Positions 1 through 7,503 of a stretch of 44,935 nucleotides of DNA are shown in pieces. Source of the DNA: Alphaproteobacteria bacterium. Its GTDB lineage: Bacteria; Pseudomonadota; Alphaproteobacteria; Rhodobacterales; Rhodobacteraceae. The position numbers were made by a program, and so were the translations under genes. The notes under the pieces were generated by a model. The model was not told the origin of the DNA. It saw nothing but the letters and a program-made list of their open reading frames with translations, and searched no databases. The stretch is from contig JAUILL010000030.1 of the NCBI GenBank assembly GCA_030433335.1, positions 1 through 44,935 on the forward strand. Reading direction: 5' to 3'. The stretch's first letter is position 1. Each line of letters opens with the position of its first letter.

Positions 1-57
1 GAAAAAAGGTTCAAGCTTGGCCATCTGCGTATCGCTTAACCAGTATAGATCACTCAT
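1..57 (-). CDS. IS5-family-like transposase, N-terminal fragment cut by window edge
   Basis: Reading the minus strand from an ATG at 57 gives 19 codons, MSDLYWLSDTQMAKLEPFF, open to the window edge. This matches from memory the start of IS5-type DDE transposases, which begin with a similar MSDLYWLTDEQMARLEPFF-like stretch. Only the N-terminus is present, so catalytic residues cannot be judged and it may be intact or broken. The insertion sequence end should lie just upstream, somewhere around 60-95, where a small palindrome (CGTGA-A-TCACG, 80-90) is seen; I cannot define the terminal inverted repeat without the other end. The element lies divergent to the ABC importer that begins at 193. Confidence 0.7.
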   Translation of the reverse strand, partial: MSDLYWLSDTQMAKLEPFF

Positions 58-146
58 GTCACCGCTCCGTTTTCCGAGCCGTGAATCACGCAGCACAACG
101 GAAATCAATGCGTCCTGACCCTAACGACACAATAAGATCAAAGAAA

Positions 147-163
147 GTCGGGATAATTCCGAC
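147..163 (+). promoter_or_regulatory. Small inverted repeat in the ABC importer leader
   Basis: GTCGGGA-TAA-TTCCGAC forms a 7-bp stem with one G-T wobble, 30 bases upstream of the ATG at 193. It could be an operator or a 5' leader hairpin. No regulator is encoded in view, and no function can be assigned from sequence. Confidence 0.25.
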
Positions 164-192
164 ACCTACAAACAGGATCCTCGGGAGGGACG

Positions 193-1206
193 ATGTTGAA
201 ACTTCACAAACTTGGCGCACTCACTGTCTTTGGTATGACCACCGCACTGGCCTCTGGCGCCATGGCCAGTGAATGCGGCGAGCTGACCATGGCCGAGATG
301 AACTGGGCCTCGGCGGAACTGATGGCAAACGTGGACAAAATCATCCTCGAAGAAGGATATGGCTGCGATGTCGAACTGATCCCCGGCGCGACCACGACCA
401 CCTTTGCTTCGATGAACGAAAAGGGCGAGCCTGATGTTGCGGGCGAGCTATGGATCAACGCCGTGCGCGATCCCCTGATGGGTGCGATGGAAGAAGGCCG
501 CCTGCACTCGGTCGTCGAAGGCCCGATCACCGGACTGGGTGAAGGCTGGTGGGTGACTGAGAAATTCGCAGCGGATCACCCAGATCTGGACACCGTCGAA
601 AAGGTTCTGGAGCACCCCGAGCTGTTCCCCTACGCCGAAGATGATTCTCTGGGAGCCTTCATGGGCTGCCCCGCGGGCTGGGGCTGCCAACTGTCGAACG
701 CCAACCTCTTTCGTGCATTCGATATGGAAGACAAAGGCTGGACCCTTGTCGATCCCGGCTCGGCGGCTGGTCTGGACGGCGCCATCGCCAAAGCGGTGGA
801 ACGTGACGAACCCTGGTTCGGCTACTACTGGGCCCCGACCGCGATCATCGGCAAGTACAAGCTGCAGATGCTGCCTTGGGAAACCGAATGGGCGGGCAGC
901 GAAAACTGGGACGGCTGCATGGTGAAGCCCGAGCAGGAATGCCTTGATCCGCAGCCCTCGTCCTACACCGAGTCCGAAGTTCACACGATCATCACCGATC
1001 GTCTGATGACCGAAGGCGGGATCGCAGTCGACTATCTGAAGTCGCGCGTCTTCCCCGGCGAAGTCATGAACGAAATGCTGGTCTACATGAACGAGAACCA
1101 GGCCACCGGAGAAGATGCCGCCTACCACTTCCTCGAAGCCTACCCCCAGATCTGGAGTGAGTGGGTTTCCGAAGAAGCGGCCGAGGGCGTGAAGTCGGAA
1201 CTCTGA
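193..1206 (+). CDS. ProX/OpuAC-type quaternary-amine ABC transporter substrate-binding protein
   Basis: A periplasmic binding protein of 337 residues that should deliver glycine betaine, proline betaine or a similar quaternary amine to the permease and ATPase encoded next. The N-terminus is a Sec signal peptide with a likely cut after Ala-Met-Ala near residue 25. The mature part has the OpuAC pattern, including aromatic stretches such as ELWINA (85-90), GEGWWVTE (116-123) and a GCPAGWGC segment (158-165); aromatic boxes of this kind bind methylated ammonium groups. The start is supported by GGGAGGG at 183-189. Roseobacters also have a TMAO-specific importer (TmoXWV) in the same family, so TMAO is a real alternative substrate that I cannot exclude. 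A strong stem-loop follows the stop codon. Confidence 0.9.
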   Translation: MLKLHKLGALTVFGMTTALASGAMASECGELTMAEMNWASAELMANVDKIILEEGYGCDVELIPGATTTTFASMNEKGEPDVAGELWINAVRDPLMGAMEEGRLHSVVEGPITGLGEGWWVTEKFAADHPDLDTVEKVLEHPELFPYAEDDSLGAFMGCPAGWGCQLSNANLFRAFDMEDKGWTLVDPGSAAGLDGAIAKAVERDEPWFGYYWAPTAIIGKYKLQMLPWETEWAGSENWDGCMVKPEQECLDPQPSSYTESEVHTIITDRLMTEGGIAVDYLKSRVFPGEVMNEMLVYMNENQATGEDAAYHFLEAYPQIWSEWVSEEAAEGVKSEL

Positions 1207-1225
1207 TCAATCTTTAGAACCAATG

Positions 1226-1253
1226 AACGGGGGGCAGACCATCGCCCCCCGTT
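1226..1253 (+). terminator. Stem-loop behind the binding-protein gene (partial terminator or mRNA stabiliser)
   Basis: AACGGGGGGC and GCCCCCCGTT form a perfect 10-bp stem with an 8-base loop, followed by only three T. It lies between the binding-protein and permease genes of one operon. Such hairpins usually reduce read-through or protect the upstream mRNA so that the binding protein is made in excess. Confidence 0.7.
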
Positions 1254-1310
1254 TGCTGTGGGTGCCGGACCGTTCTTCCGGAAAACAAAACAACAAACGA
1301 GGTGACGGCT

Positions 1311-2195
1311 GTGGAGTTCTTTGAAGAATTTCCCTCTCTGGGCCGCAAAACCCTGAGCGGCATGAAGCAAGCGGTAGACGAGACCTTCAAAGGTTTCTCC
1401 CGCGCCTATGGCGAACAGCTTGAAAATTTCTTTGATCCGCTGCTGCGGTTCCTGATCTGGTTCGAGAAACTGCTCGAAGCGACCCCTTGGCCCATCATCC
1501 TTCTGGTAGTCGGCGGGCTGGCGTGGCTGGGATCGCGGTCGTGGAAGATCACAATCGGCTCTGTACTGGCCTTTGTTGCCATCGGCATTCTGGACATGTG
1601 GGAAGACACCATGGCCACGCTCGCGATTATCTCGGTCGCGACGATGCTGTGTATCGCGATCGGGATACCCTTGGGCATCCTGATGTCCCGCTCGGACCGC
1701 GCCCAAGGGATCATTACCCCGATTCTCGACGTCATGCAGACCATTCCGTCCTTCGTGTACCTGATTCCCGTGGTGATGCTGCTGGGGATTGGCAAAGTGC
1801 CCGGCCTGCTAGCCGTCTGCATCTACGCTATCCCGCCCATCGTGCGCCTGACCAACCTTGGCATCCGGCTGGTGGACAAGGACGTGCTAGAGGCAGCGGA
1901 TGCCTTTGGCACCTCGCCTTGGCAAAAGCTGTGGGGCGTGCAGGTGCCGCTGGCCCTGCCCAACATCTTTGCGGGCATCAACCAGACCATCATGATGGCC
2001 CTCTCCATGGTCGTGATCGCCTCAATGATCGGCGTCAAAGGCCTTGGCGTGCCCGTGCTACGCGCGATTTCGAACCAGTATCTCGCGCTCGGCCTGATGA
2101 ACGGTTTGGCCATCGTGGCCCTAGCCATCATCTTTGACCGTGTGTCGCAAACCTACGGCAAGCGTCTGCAAGCCTACCGCAACGGAGGCAAATGA
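1311..2195 (+). CDS. ProW-type ABC transporter permease
   Basis: Inner-membrane permease of the quaternary-amine importer, about 294 residues. After an amphipathic N-terminal extension there are several hydrophobic segments and the typical ABC permease EAA loop (EAADAFGTSPWQKLWGVQVPL, written in part), which docks on the ATPase. It resembles ProW of E. coli proVWX. I place the start at the GTG at 1311 because GAGGTG at 1300-1305 sits at a good Shine-Dalgarno distance; an in-frame GTG at 1302 overlaps that site and is less likely. It ends in an ATGA overlap with the ATPase gene, which points to translational coupling. Confidence 0.88.
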   Translation: MEFFEEFPSLGRKTLSGMKQAVDETFKGFSRAYGEQLENFFDPLLRFLIWFEKLLEATPWPIILLVVGGLAWLGSRSWKITIGSVLAFVAIGILDMWEDTMATLAIISVATMLCIAIGIPLGILMSRSDRAQGIITPILDVMQTIPSFVYLIPVVMLLGIGKVPGLLAVCIYAIPPIVRLTNLGIRLVDKDVLEAADAFGTSPWQKLWGVQVPLALPNIFAGINQTIMMALSMVVIASMIGVKGLGVPVLRAISNQYLALGLMNGLAIVALAIIFDRVSQTYGKRLQAYRNGGK

Positions 2196-3208
2196 TGTCA
2201 GAGCTCAAGGTACAGATCAAAAACCTCTACAAGATCTTCGGCAAAAACCCGAAAAAGGTTCTGCCGCAGGTCAAAACCGGCCTCGGGAAACCCGAGCTGC
2301 TGGACCAGACCGGCCACGTGCTCGGGATCAACAACGTCAGCCTCGATATTCCGGCCAAGCAGATTCAGGTTGTCATGGGCCTGTCCGGTTCGGGCAAGTC
2401 TACGCTGATCCGCCACATCAACCGCCTGATCGAACCCACGGACGGGCAGATCCTGATCGATGGCGAGGATGTGCTGACCATGTCCGACCGCCAACTTCGG
2501 GACGTGCGCCGCAAGAAGACCTCGATGGTGTTCCAGAAGTTCGGCCTCCTGCCCCACCGCAAAGTCATGGAGAACGTCGGCTACGGTCTGGAAGTTCAGG
2601 GGGTCAAAGACGACGAGATCGCACAGAAAGCACAGCACTGGATCGACCGCGTTGGCCTGACCGGATACGAGAACCACTATCCCGGTCAGCTGTCGGGCGG
2701 CATGCAGCAGCGTGTCGGCCTGGCCCGCGCTCTGGCGACCGACGCCGAAATCCTGCTGATGGACGAGGCGTTCAGTGCGCTCGACCCGCTGATCCGCTAC
2801 GACATGCAGTCGATCCTGCTGGAACTGCAGGACGAGCTGCACAAGACGATCATCTTCATCACCCACGATCTGGACGAGGCCCTGCGCCTCGGCGACAAGA
2901 TCGCGATCCTGCGCGACGGGGCTATGATCCAAGAGGGCACCGCCCCGCAGATCGTCCTGACGCCCGCTGACGACTACATCGCGGACTTCACCAAGGACAT
3001 CAACCGCGGCAAAGTGATTCGACTTCGGGCGATTGCAGAGGCTGGAACCCCTTATGATGGCGCGAATATTCCGGCAGGCACTCTCCTGAACGACGCGCTG
3101 CAGCCACTGGCACAAGCGCCGAACCAGACGCTTGGCGTGACCGAACCTGACGGACGCTACCTTGGCACGGTGTCGCTAACCAAGGTGATTGGCGCTCTGG
3201 CCGGCTAA
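2192..3208 (+). CDS. ProV-type ABC transporter ATP-binding protein
   Basis: ATPase subunit of the importer, 338 residues. Walker A is GLSGSGKST, the signature is LSGGMQQR, Walker B is ILLMDEAFSALD, and the H-loop is FITHDLDEA, all intact. The N-terminal extension before the Walker A domain is typical of ProV. E. coli ProV is about 400 residues with two C-terminal CBS motifs that sense ionic strength; here the C-terminus (about 270-338) is long enough for only one CBS-like unit, so osmotic gating may differ. GGAGG at 2184-2188 serves ATG 2192 or the adjacent ATG 2195. The gene ends the operon at a strong terminator. Confidence 0.92.
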   Translation: MMSELKVQIKNLYKIFGKNPKKVLPQVKTGLGKPELLDQTGHVLGINNVSLDIPAKQIQVVMGLSGSGKSTLIRHINRLIEPTDGQILIDGEDVLTMSDRQLRDVRRKKTSMVFQKFGLLPHRKVMENVGYGLEVQGVKDDEIAQKAQHWIDRVGLTGYENHYPGQLSGGMQQRVGLARALATDAEILLMDEAFSALDPLIRYDMQSILLELQDELHKTIIFITHDLDEALRLGDKIAILRDGAMIQEGTAPQIVLTPADDYIADFTKDINRGKVIRLRAIAEAGTPYDGANIPAGTLLNDALQPLAQAPNQTLGVTEPDGRYLGTVSLTKVIGALAG

Positions 3209-3228
3209 AACCTTGTCCCTTACGCAGA

Positions 3229-3264
3229 AAGTCGCCCGCTGGATCACCGGCGGGCGACTTTTTT
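3229..3264 (+). terminator. Rho-independent terminator of the ABC importer operon
   Basis: AAGTCGCCCGC pairs perfectly with GCGGGCGACTT around a 10-base loop and runs into a T tract (TTTTTT), 20 bases after the ATPase stop codon. Confidence 0.92.
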
Positions 3265-3335
3265 GTGCCCGACGTCCTTACAATTCCGCTGGGTGGAAAA
3301 AGCCAAGTGTTTCGCTTGCCATGTGTAGTCAGGTC

Positions 3336-3353
3336 ATGCACGAATTGGTGCAT
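3336..3353 (+). promoter_or_regulatory. Palindromic operator candidate upstream of the TRAP operon
   Basis: ATGCAC-GAATTG-GTGCAT is a perfect 6+6 inverted repeat about 73 bases upstream of the TRAP binding-protein start. TRAP operons are often controlled by GntR- or IclR-type repressors that bind such palindromes, but no regulator gene lies nearby, so the role is inferred. Confidence 0.35.
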
Positions 3354-3425
3354 CAGATGCTCTGACCGCAAGAGGAGCCTTGGAAACGGGGTGCGGGACA
3401 GGGTGCGATAACGGGAGGATAATCT

Positions 3426-4436
3426 ATGAAGACTTTGCTTGGCCGTACGGCCATCGCCCTTGTTGCTGTCAGCTTTGCCGCCGAGGCAAGCGCAACCGAA
3501 TGGAACGTGTCCGTCTGGGGCAAGCGCCGCGCTTTCACCGAGCACATTGAAAAACTGGCAGAACTGGTCGCTGAAAAGTCCGGCGGCGATTTCACCATGA
3601 ACGTCAGCTATGGCGGTCTGTCCAAGAACACCGAGAACCTTGATGGCATTTCCATCGGCGCGTTCGAGATGGCCCAGTTCTGCGCGGGTTACCATGCGGA
3701 CAAAAACCGCGCGATCACCGTTCTGGAACTACCCTTCCTTGGCGTGAACACGCTGGCCGAAGAAGTGGCCGTCAGCCACGCGGTCTATGCCCACCCCGCC
3801 GTTGCCGACGAGATGGCGCAGTGGGGTGCCAAGATGCTGATGACCAGCCCGATGCCCCAGTACAATCTGGTCGGCACCGGTGAGCCCCGCGATGAATTGT
3901 CAGAATTCGACGGCATGCGCGTTCGCGCCACCGGCGGTCTGGGTCGCGCGTTTGAGGCTGTCGGCGGCGTGCCCACCTCGGTGACCAGTTCCGAAGCCTA
4001 TCAGGCGATGCAGTCGGGCGTCGTGGACACTGTAGCCTTTGCACAGCACGCGCACCTGTCGTTCGGCACCATCAACGAAGCTGACTGGTGGACCGCGAAC
4101 CTGAACCCCGGCACCGTGAACTGCCCCGTGGTCGTGAACATCGACGCCTACGAGAGCCTCTCGGACGAGCACCGCGCCATTCTGGACGAGTCGGTTCCTG
4201 AATCGATCGACTACTACCTGTCCAACTACGGCGAATTGCTGAAGAAGTGGGACAGCGTTCTCGATGAGAAAGGCGTGCAGAAGGTCATGATCTCGGACGA
4301 GGAACTCGCCGCGTTCAAGGAAAAGGCAGGTGCCCCCATCCACCAAGCTTGGATCGAAGAGATGAGCGCGCAGGGCCTGCCCGCACAAGAACTCTATGAT
4401 CTGGTGAACTCGACACTGGCAGACGCACGCAAGTGA
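3426..4436 (+). CDS. TRAP transporter substrate-binding protein (DctP family)
   Basis: Periplasmic binding protein, 336 residues, for a sodium- or proton-driven TRAP importer. It has a Sec signal peptide (cut probably after ASA near residue 24) and the DctP-type fold pattern. The RVRATGG segment near residues 164-170 carries the conserved arginine that in this family forms a salt bridge with a carboxylate ligand, so an organic acid is the likely cargo; the exact substrate cannot be read from sequence. GGGAGG lies just ahead of the ATG. It is followed by a hairpin and then by the two membrane subunits. Confidence 0.92.
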   Translation: MKTLLGRTAIALVAVSFAAEASATEWNVSVWGKRRAFTEHIEKLAELVAEKSGGDFTMNVSYGGLSKNTENLDGISIGAFEMAQFCAGYHADKNRAITVLELPFLGVNTLAEEVAVSHAVYAHPAVADEMAQWGAKMLMTSPMPQYNLVGTGEPRDELSEFDGMRVRATGGLGRAFEAVGGVPTSVTSSEAYQAMQSGVVDTVAFAQHAHLSFGTINEADWWTANLNPGTVNCPVVVNIDAYESLSDEHRAILDESVPESIDYYLSNYGELLKKWDSVLDEKGVQKVMISDEELAAFKEKAGAPIHQAWIEEMSAQGLPAQELYDLVNSTLADARK

Positions 4437-4463
4437 TGCGCGTCAACTGATCTGAACAGGTTG

Positions 4464-4492
4464 CAGGCTCCGAAGATGACCTTCGGGGCCTG
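4464..4492 (+). terminator. Stem-loop between TRAP binding-protein and small-permease genes
   Basis: CAGGCTCCGAAG pairs with CTTCGGGGCCTG (one T-G wobble) around a five-base loop, 28 bases after the binding-protein stop. No T tract follows, so it is more likely an attenuator or mRNA-stabilising element than a full terminator. Confidence 0.65.
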
Positions 4493-4520
4493 AATATTCT
4501 GGAAATAACGGGGAATACGC

Positions 4521-5150
4521 ATGGCTGGGTCTGCCACAGTATTGACCGACGACAGCCTTTTGAGCCGCGTGGATCAGGGGTTGATGCGTCTGGAACGCTT
4601 CATGGCCTTGCTGGCCGGTTTGGCCGTGTTCGGCCTGATGGTCTTGGCCGTGGTCTCGGTGACTGGCCGAAACGGGTTTAACGAGCCCCTGCCGGGCTAT
4701 GTCGACTGGATCACCCAACTGATGCCGCTGATCGCATTCATGGGGATCAGCTATGTGCAGCGCGACGGCGGGCACATCCGCATGGACATTCTGGTGTCGC
4801 GCCTTTCGGGTCGCCCACTCTGGCTGTTTGAATTCATCACGACTGCGCTGATCCTGATCCTGATGGTTCTGCTGGTCTGGGGCACTTGGGCCCACTTTGA
4901 TCGCAGCTTTGACATGACCAAACCAATGTGGAGCCGTGACAGCACCATCGACATTGGCCTTCCGATCTGGCCTGCCAAGCTACTGGCGCCTATTGCGTTT
5001 TCGATTCTGAGCCTACGCTGCGTCATACAGCTGACCGGCTACGCGCGGGCCATTGCCACCGGCACCGACAGCCCCGTCGCGGTCCCGCTGATCCAGAGCG
5101 CCGCCGAGCAAGCCGCCGCCGAAGCTGAACACATCGAAGGCAGGGACTAA
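4521..5150 (+). CDS. TRAP transporter small permease (DctQ family)
   Basis: Integral membrane subunit of 209 residues with four predicted membrane segments (roughly residues 30-53, 65-77, 105-125 and 150-170), the usual DctQ topology. The segment between helices 2 and 3 (YVQRDGGHIRMDIL) matches the conserved DctQ pattern with its basic, glycine-rich loop. It forms the membrane complex with the large subunit encoded four bases downstream. The long N-terminus ahead of helix 1 and the acidic C-terminus (EAEHIEGRD) should be cytoplasmic. Confidence 0.88.
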   Translation: MAGSATVLTDDSLLSRVDQGLMRLERFMALLAGLAVFGLMVLAVVSVTGRNGFNEPLPGYVDWITQLMPLIAFMGISYVQRDGGHIRMDILVSRLSGRPLWLFEFITTALILILMVLLVWGTWAHFDRSFDMTKPMWSRDSTIDIGLPIWPAKLLAPIAFSILSLRCVIQLTGYARAIATGTDSPVAVPLIQSAAEQAAAEAEHIEGRD

Positions 5151-5154
5151 GGCC

Positions 5155-6555
5155 ATGGATAGCATTGAAATCGGCCTCTGGGTCACTGCTGGCATGATGG
5201 TCATGGTCCTGCTGGGGATGCGCGTTGCATTCGCGGCAGCCATGGCGGGTCTGGTCGGTCTGATCTGGATTTTCTGGGCCAAGAAAGGCATGGACCCCGC
5301 GCAATTCGGTTGGGCCCTAACCGTTGCGGTGAAGACCGCGGGCCAAGTCCCTCATGGCAAGGTCGCCAGCCAAGCCCTCAGCCTGATCCCCACCTTCATC
5401 CTGATCGGCTATCTGGCCTATTACGCAGGCCTGACGCGCGCCCTGTTCGAAGCCGCCAAGCGCTGGATCGCTTGGGTGCCGGGCGGGCTGGCGGTTTCGA
5501 CAGTCTTTGCGACCGCGGGGTTCGCGGCTGTGTCCGGTGCTTCGGTCGCAACAGCTGCGGTCTTTGCCCGTGTGGCGATCCCCGAAATGCTGAAGATCGG
5601 CTATGACAAACGCTTCGCGGCAGGCGTTGTGGCGGCGGGCGGCACGCTGGCCTCGTTGATCCCACCGTCAGCGATTCTTGTGATCTACGCGATCATCGTG
5701 GAACAGGACGTGGGTAAACTGCTGCTTGCAGGCTTTATTCCCGGCGTCTTTTCAGCGTTGATCTACGGCATCCTGATCATCGGGCTCGCCCTGTCGATTA
5801 AGAACTTCGGCCCACCGGTCCGTGGTTTCACGTGGAAAGAGCGGTTCGCGTCGCTGCCCCCAGCCCTGCCCATCGTCGCAGTGGTCGTGATCATCATCTT
5901 CTTCGTCTACAACCCCTTTGGCGGAGACGCATGGGGCACCCCGACCGAAGGCGGCGCGGTCGGCGCGTTCATCATCTTTGTCATGGCTCTGGCACGCGGC
6001 ATGCGGTGGTCGGAATTCAAGGACGCGATCATTGAAACGGCCCGACTGTCAGCGATGATTTTTACGATCATCTGGGGCGTTCTGATCTATGTGCGCTTCC
6101 TTGGCTTTGCTGATCTGCCGCACGCGTTTTCGGACTGGATCACATCGCTACACTACAGCCCGATGCTGATCCTGATCTGCATCCTGCTCGCTTACGCGGT
6201 GCTGGGGATGTTCATGGACGCGATCGGGATGCTGCTGCTGACGCTGCCTGTGGTCTACCCTGCGGTCATGGCTCTAAACGGGGGCGAGATGGTCAGTGCG
6301 GCGGACAGCACCTTTGGCATGTCTGGGCCTATGTGCGCGATCTGGTTCGGAATTCTGGTCGTCAAAATGGCCGAGTTCTGCCTCATCACCCCGCCCATCG
6401 GCTTGAACTGTTTCGTGGTGGCTGGCGTCCGTGATGACTTGAGCGTTCAGGACGTTTTCAAGGGCGTCACGCCCTACTTCATTGCCGACGCGGTGACCAT
6501 CGCTCTCTTGGTGGCGTTTCCCCAGATCGTCCTCTGGTTGCCGTCACTCGCGTAA
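5155..6555 (+). CDS. TRAP transporter large permease (DctM family)
   Basis: Large membrane subunit of 466 residues that carries substrate and coupling ion. It is hydrophobic throughout, with about a dozen membrane segments. Family motifs include GMRVAFAAAMAG at the N-terminus, the GASVATAAVFARVAIPEM region and the GTLASLIPPSAILVIYA helix, plus the C-terminal TPPIGLNCFVVAGV repeat. The size is normal for the family. It completes the three-gene DctPQM operon. A stem-loop without a T tract lies 31 bases after its stop. Confidence 0.92.
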   Translation: MDSIEIGLWVTAGMMVMVLLGMRVAFAAAMAGLVGLIWIFWAKKGMDPAQFGWALTVAVKTAGQVPHGKVASQALSLIPTFILIGYLAYYAGLTRALFEAAKRWIAWVPGGLAVSTVFATAGFAAVSGASVATAAVFARVAIPEMLKIGYDKRFAAGVVAAGGTLASLIPPSAILVIYAIIVEQDVGKLLLAGFIPGVFSALIYGILIIGLALSIKNFGPPVRGFTWKERFASLPPALPIVAVVVIIIFFVYNPFGGDAWGTPTEGGAVGAFIIFVMALARGMRWSEFKDAIIETARLSAMIFTIIWGVLIYVRFLGFADLPHAFSDWITSLHYSPMLILICILLAYAVLGMFMDAIGMLLLTLPVVYPAVMALNGGEMVSAADSTFGMSGPMCAIWFGILVVKMAEFCLITPPIGLNCFVVAGVRDDLSVQDVFKGVTPYFIADAVTIALLVAFPQIVLWLPSLA

Positions 6556-6586
6556 TACACACCTACAGAATCACTAAAATCGTGCA

Positions 6587-6612
6587 GCCGCCCTGCAGAA
6601 ATGCAAGGCGGC
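6587..6612 (+). terminator. Stem-loop after the TRAP operon
   Basis: GCCGCC-C-TGCA and TGCA-A-GGCGGC pair around a GAAA tetraloop, a very stable hairpin with a single internal mismatch. There is no T tract, so it may act as a weak or Rho-assisted terminator. The remaining space to 6804 (about 190 bases) should hold the promoter of the chemosensory operon; I see no clear sigma consensus there. Confidence 0.55.
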
Positions 6613-6804
6613 CGTTGACGTTACGTCCTGCCGCTTTGGAGAGGCACAATGGGCGCGATTGCCCGCCCTTCGGTGACCATCGCGTATACCTTCGGACTAT
6701 ACAGACCCGCTCCGAACAAACGTTTTGACAGGATGCGGAACCGCCGCGCCACGTCCACAATTAGAGCGTGCCCCATTTCGGCGGCAATCCTGCGCGGAGG
6801 ACCC

Positions 6805-7113
6805 ATGGATAAGATTAAAATTAACCTGTCGTCGCAGATGACCAGTTCGCTTGCGGAACTTGAGCCCGCACGCATTTCCTTTGAGGAAGCTGTCGGCACC
6901 GAAAGCGCCGAACTGACGACGGATATTGACGATGATAGCTCGGACACCGTGCTCTTTGGCATGGCCCAGTTGATCATGGTCGCACTGAAAGAAAAAGCGG
7001 TCACCAAGGATCAGGTGACAGCAGCGCTTCTGACCTCTCCCAAACTTGCAGAAGCGTTCCTGCGCGTCGGCCTAACCGACGACGAATTGGCTGCGCTGTC
7101 GACGCGGCACTGA
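6805..7113 (+). CDS. Uncharacterised 102-residue protein leading the chemosensory operon
   Basis: I do not recognise this family. The start is fixed by GGAGG at 6796-6800 ahead of ATG 6805; a longer in-frame extension to 6649 lacks such a site. The protein is acidic and soluble, without signal peptide or membrane helix. The first half contains an acidic serine/threonine-rich stretch (ELTTDIDDDSSDT), the second half looks like a small helical bundle (VALKEKAVTKDQVTAALL and so on). It lies 24 bases upstream of cheY and reads in the same direction, so it is probably co-expressed with the chemotaxis genes and may bind one of their products. The function is unknown. Confidence 0.75.
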   Translation: MDKIKINLSSQMTSSLAELEPARISFEEAVGTESAELTTDIDDDSSDTVLFGMAQLIMVALKEKAVTKDQVTAALLTSPKLAEAFLRVGLTDDELAALSTRH

Positions 7114-7137
7114 TCCCCCTTTTACTGGAATACAAAA

Positions 7138-7503
7138 ATGAGCAAAGAAATCCTGATTGTCGACGACTCGCCGTCGGTGCGTCGCATGGTATCGATGACC
7201 CTTCAACAGGCCGGATACGCTGTTACCGAAGCGGTTGACGGTGCCAAAGGCCTCGAGGCCGCAAAAGCCCATCGTTACGCGATGGTGATCACCGACCAGA
7301 ACATGCCCAACATGACCGGTCTGGAATTCATTCAGGCCTACCGCGCTGACCCCAGCAGTTCGGGTGTGCCGATCATCTTTCTCTCCACCGAAAGCGAAGG
7401 TGGTCTGAAGGAAGCCGCCCGTGCCGCTGGCGCACTGGGCTGGATGGTCAAGCCGTTCGAACAGGAACAGCTTCTCGCAGTGGTCAAGAAGGTAGCCGGA
7501 TAA
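7138..7503 (+). CDS. cheY: CheY-type single-domain response regulator
   Basis: A stand-alone receiver domain of 121 residues. The acidic pocket is Asp9-Asp10, the phosphoacceptor is Asp53 in the TDQNMP segment, the switch residue is Ser83 in the FLST motif, and the conserved lysine is Lys105 in VKP. There is no output domain, so it should relay the phosphate from CheA to a target protein or act as a phosphate sink. Its stop codon overlaps the cheA start (TAATG). No flagellar motor genes are visible, so the target is not known. Confidence 0.93.
   Translation: MSKEILIVDDSPSVRRMVSMTLQQAGYAVTEAVDGAKGLEAAKAHRYAMVITDQNMPNMTGLEFIQAYRADPSSSGVPIIFLSTESEGGLKEAARAAGALGWMVKPFEQEQLLAVVKKVAG

Noticed and set aside
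81..272. 63-codon frame ahead of the ABC binding-protein gene
   Set aside because: It overlaps the well-supported start at 193 in another frame and has no family resemblance.
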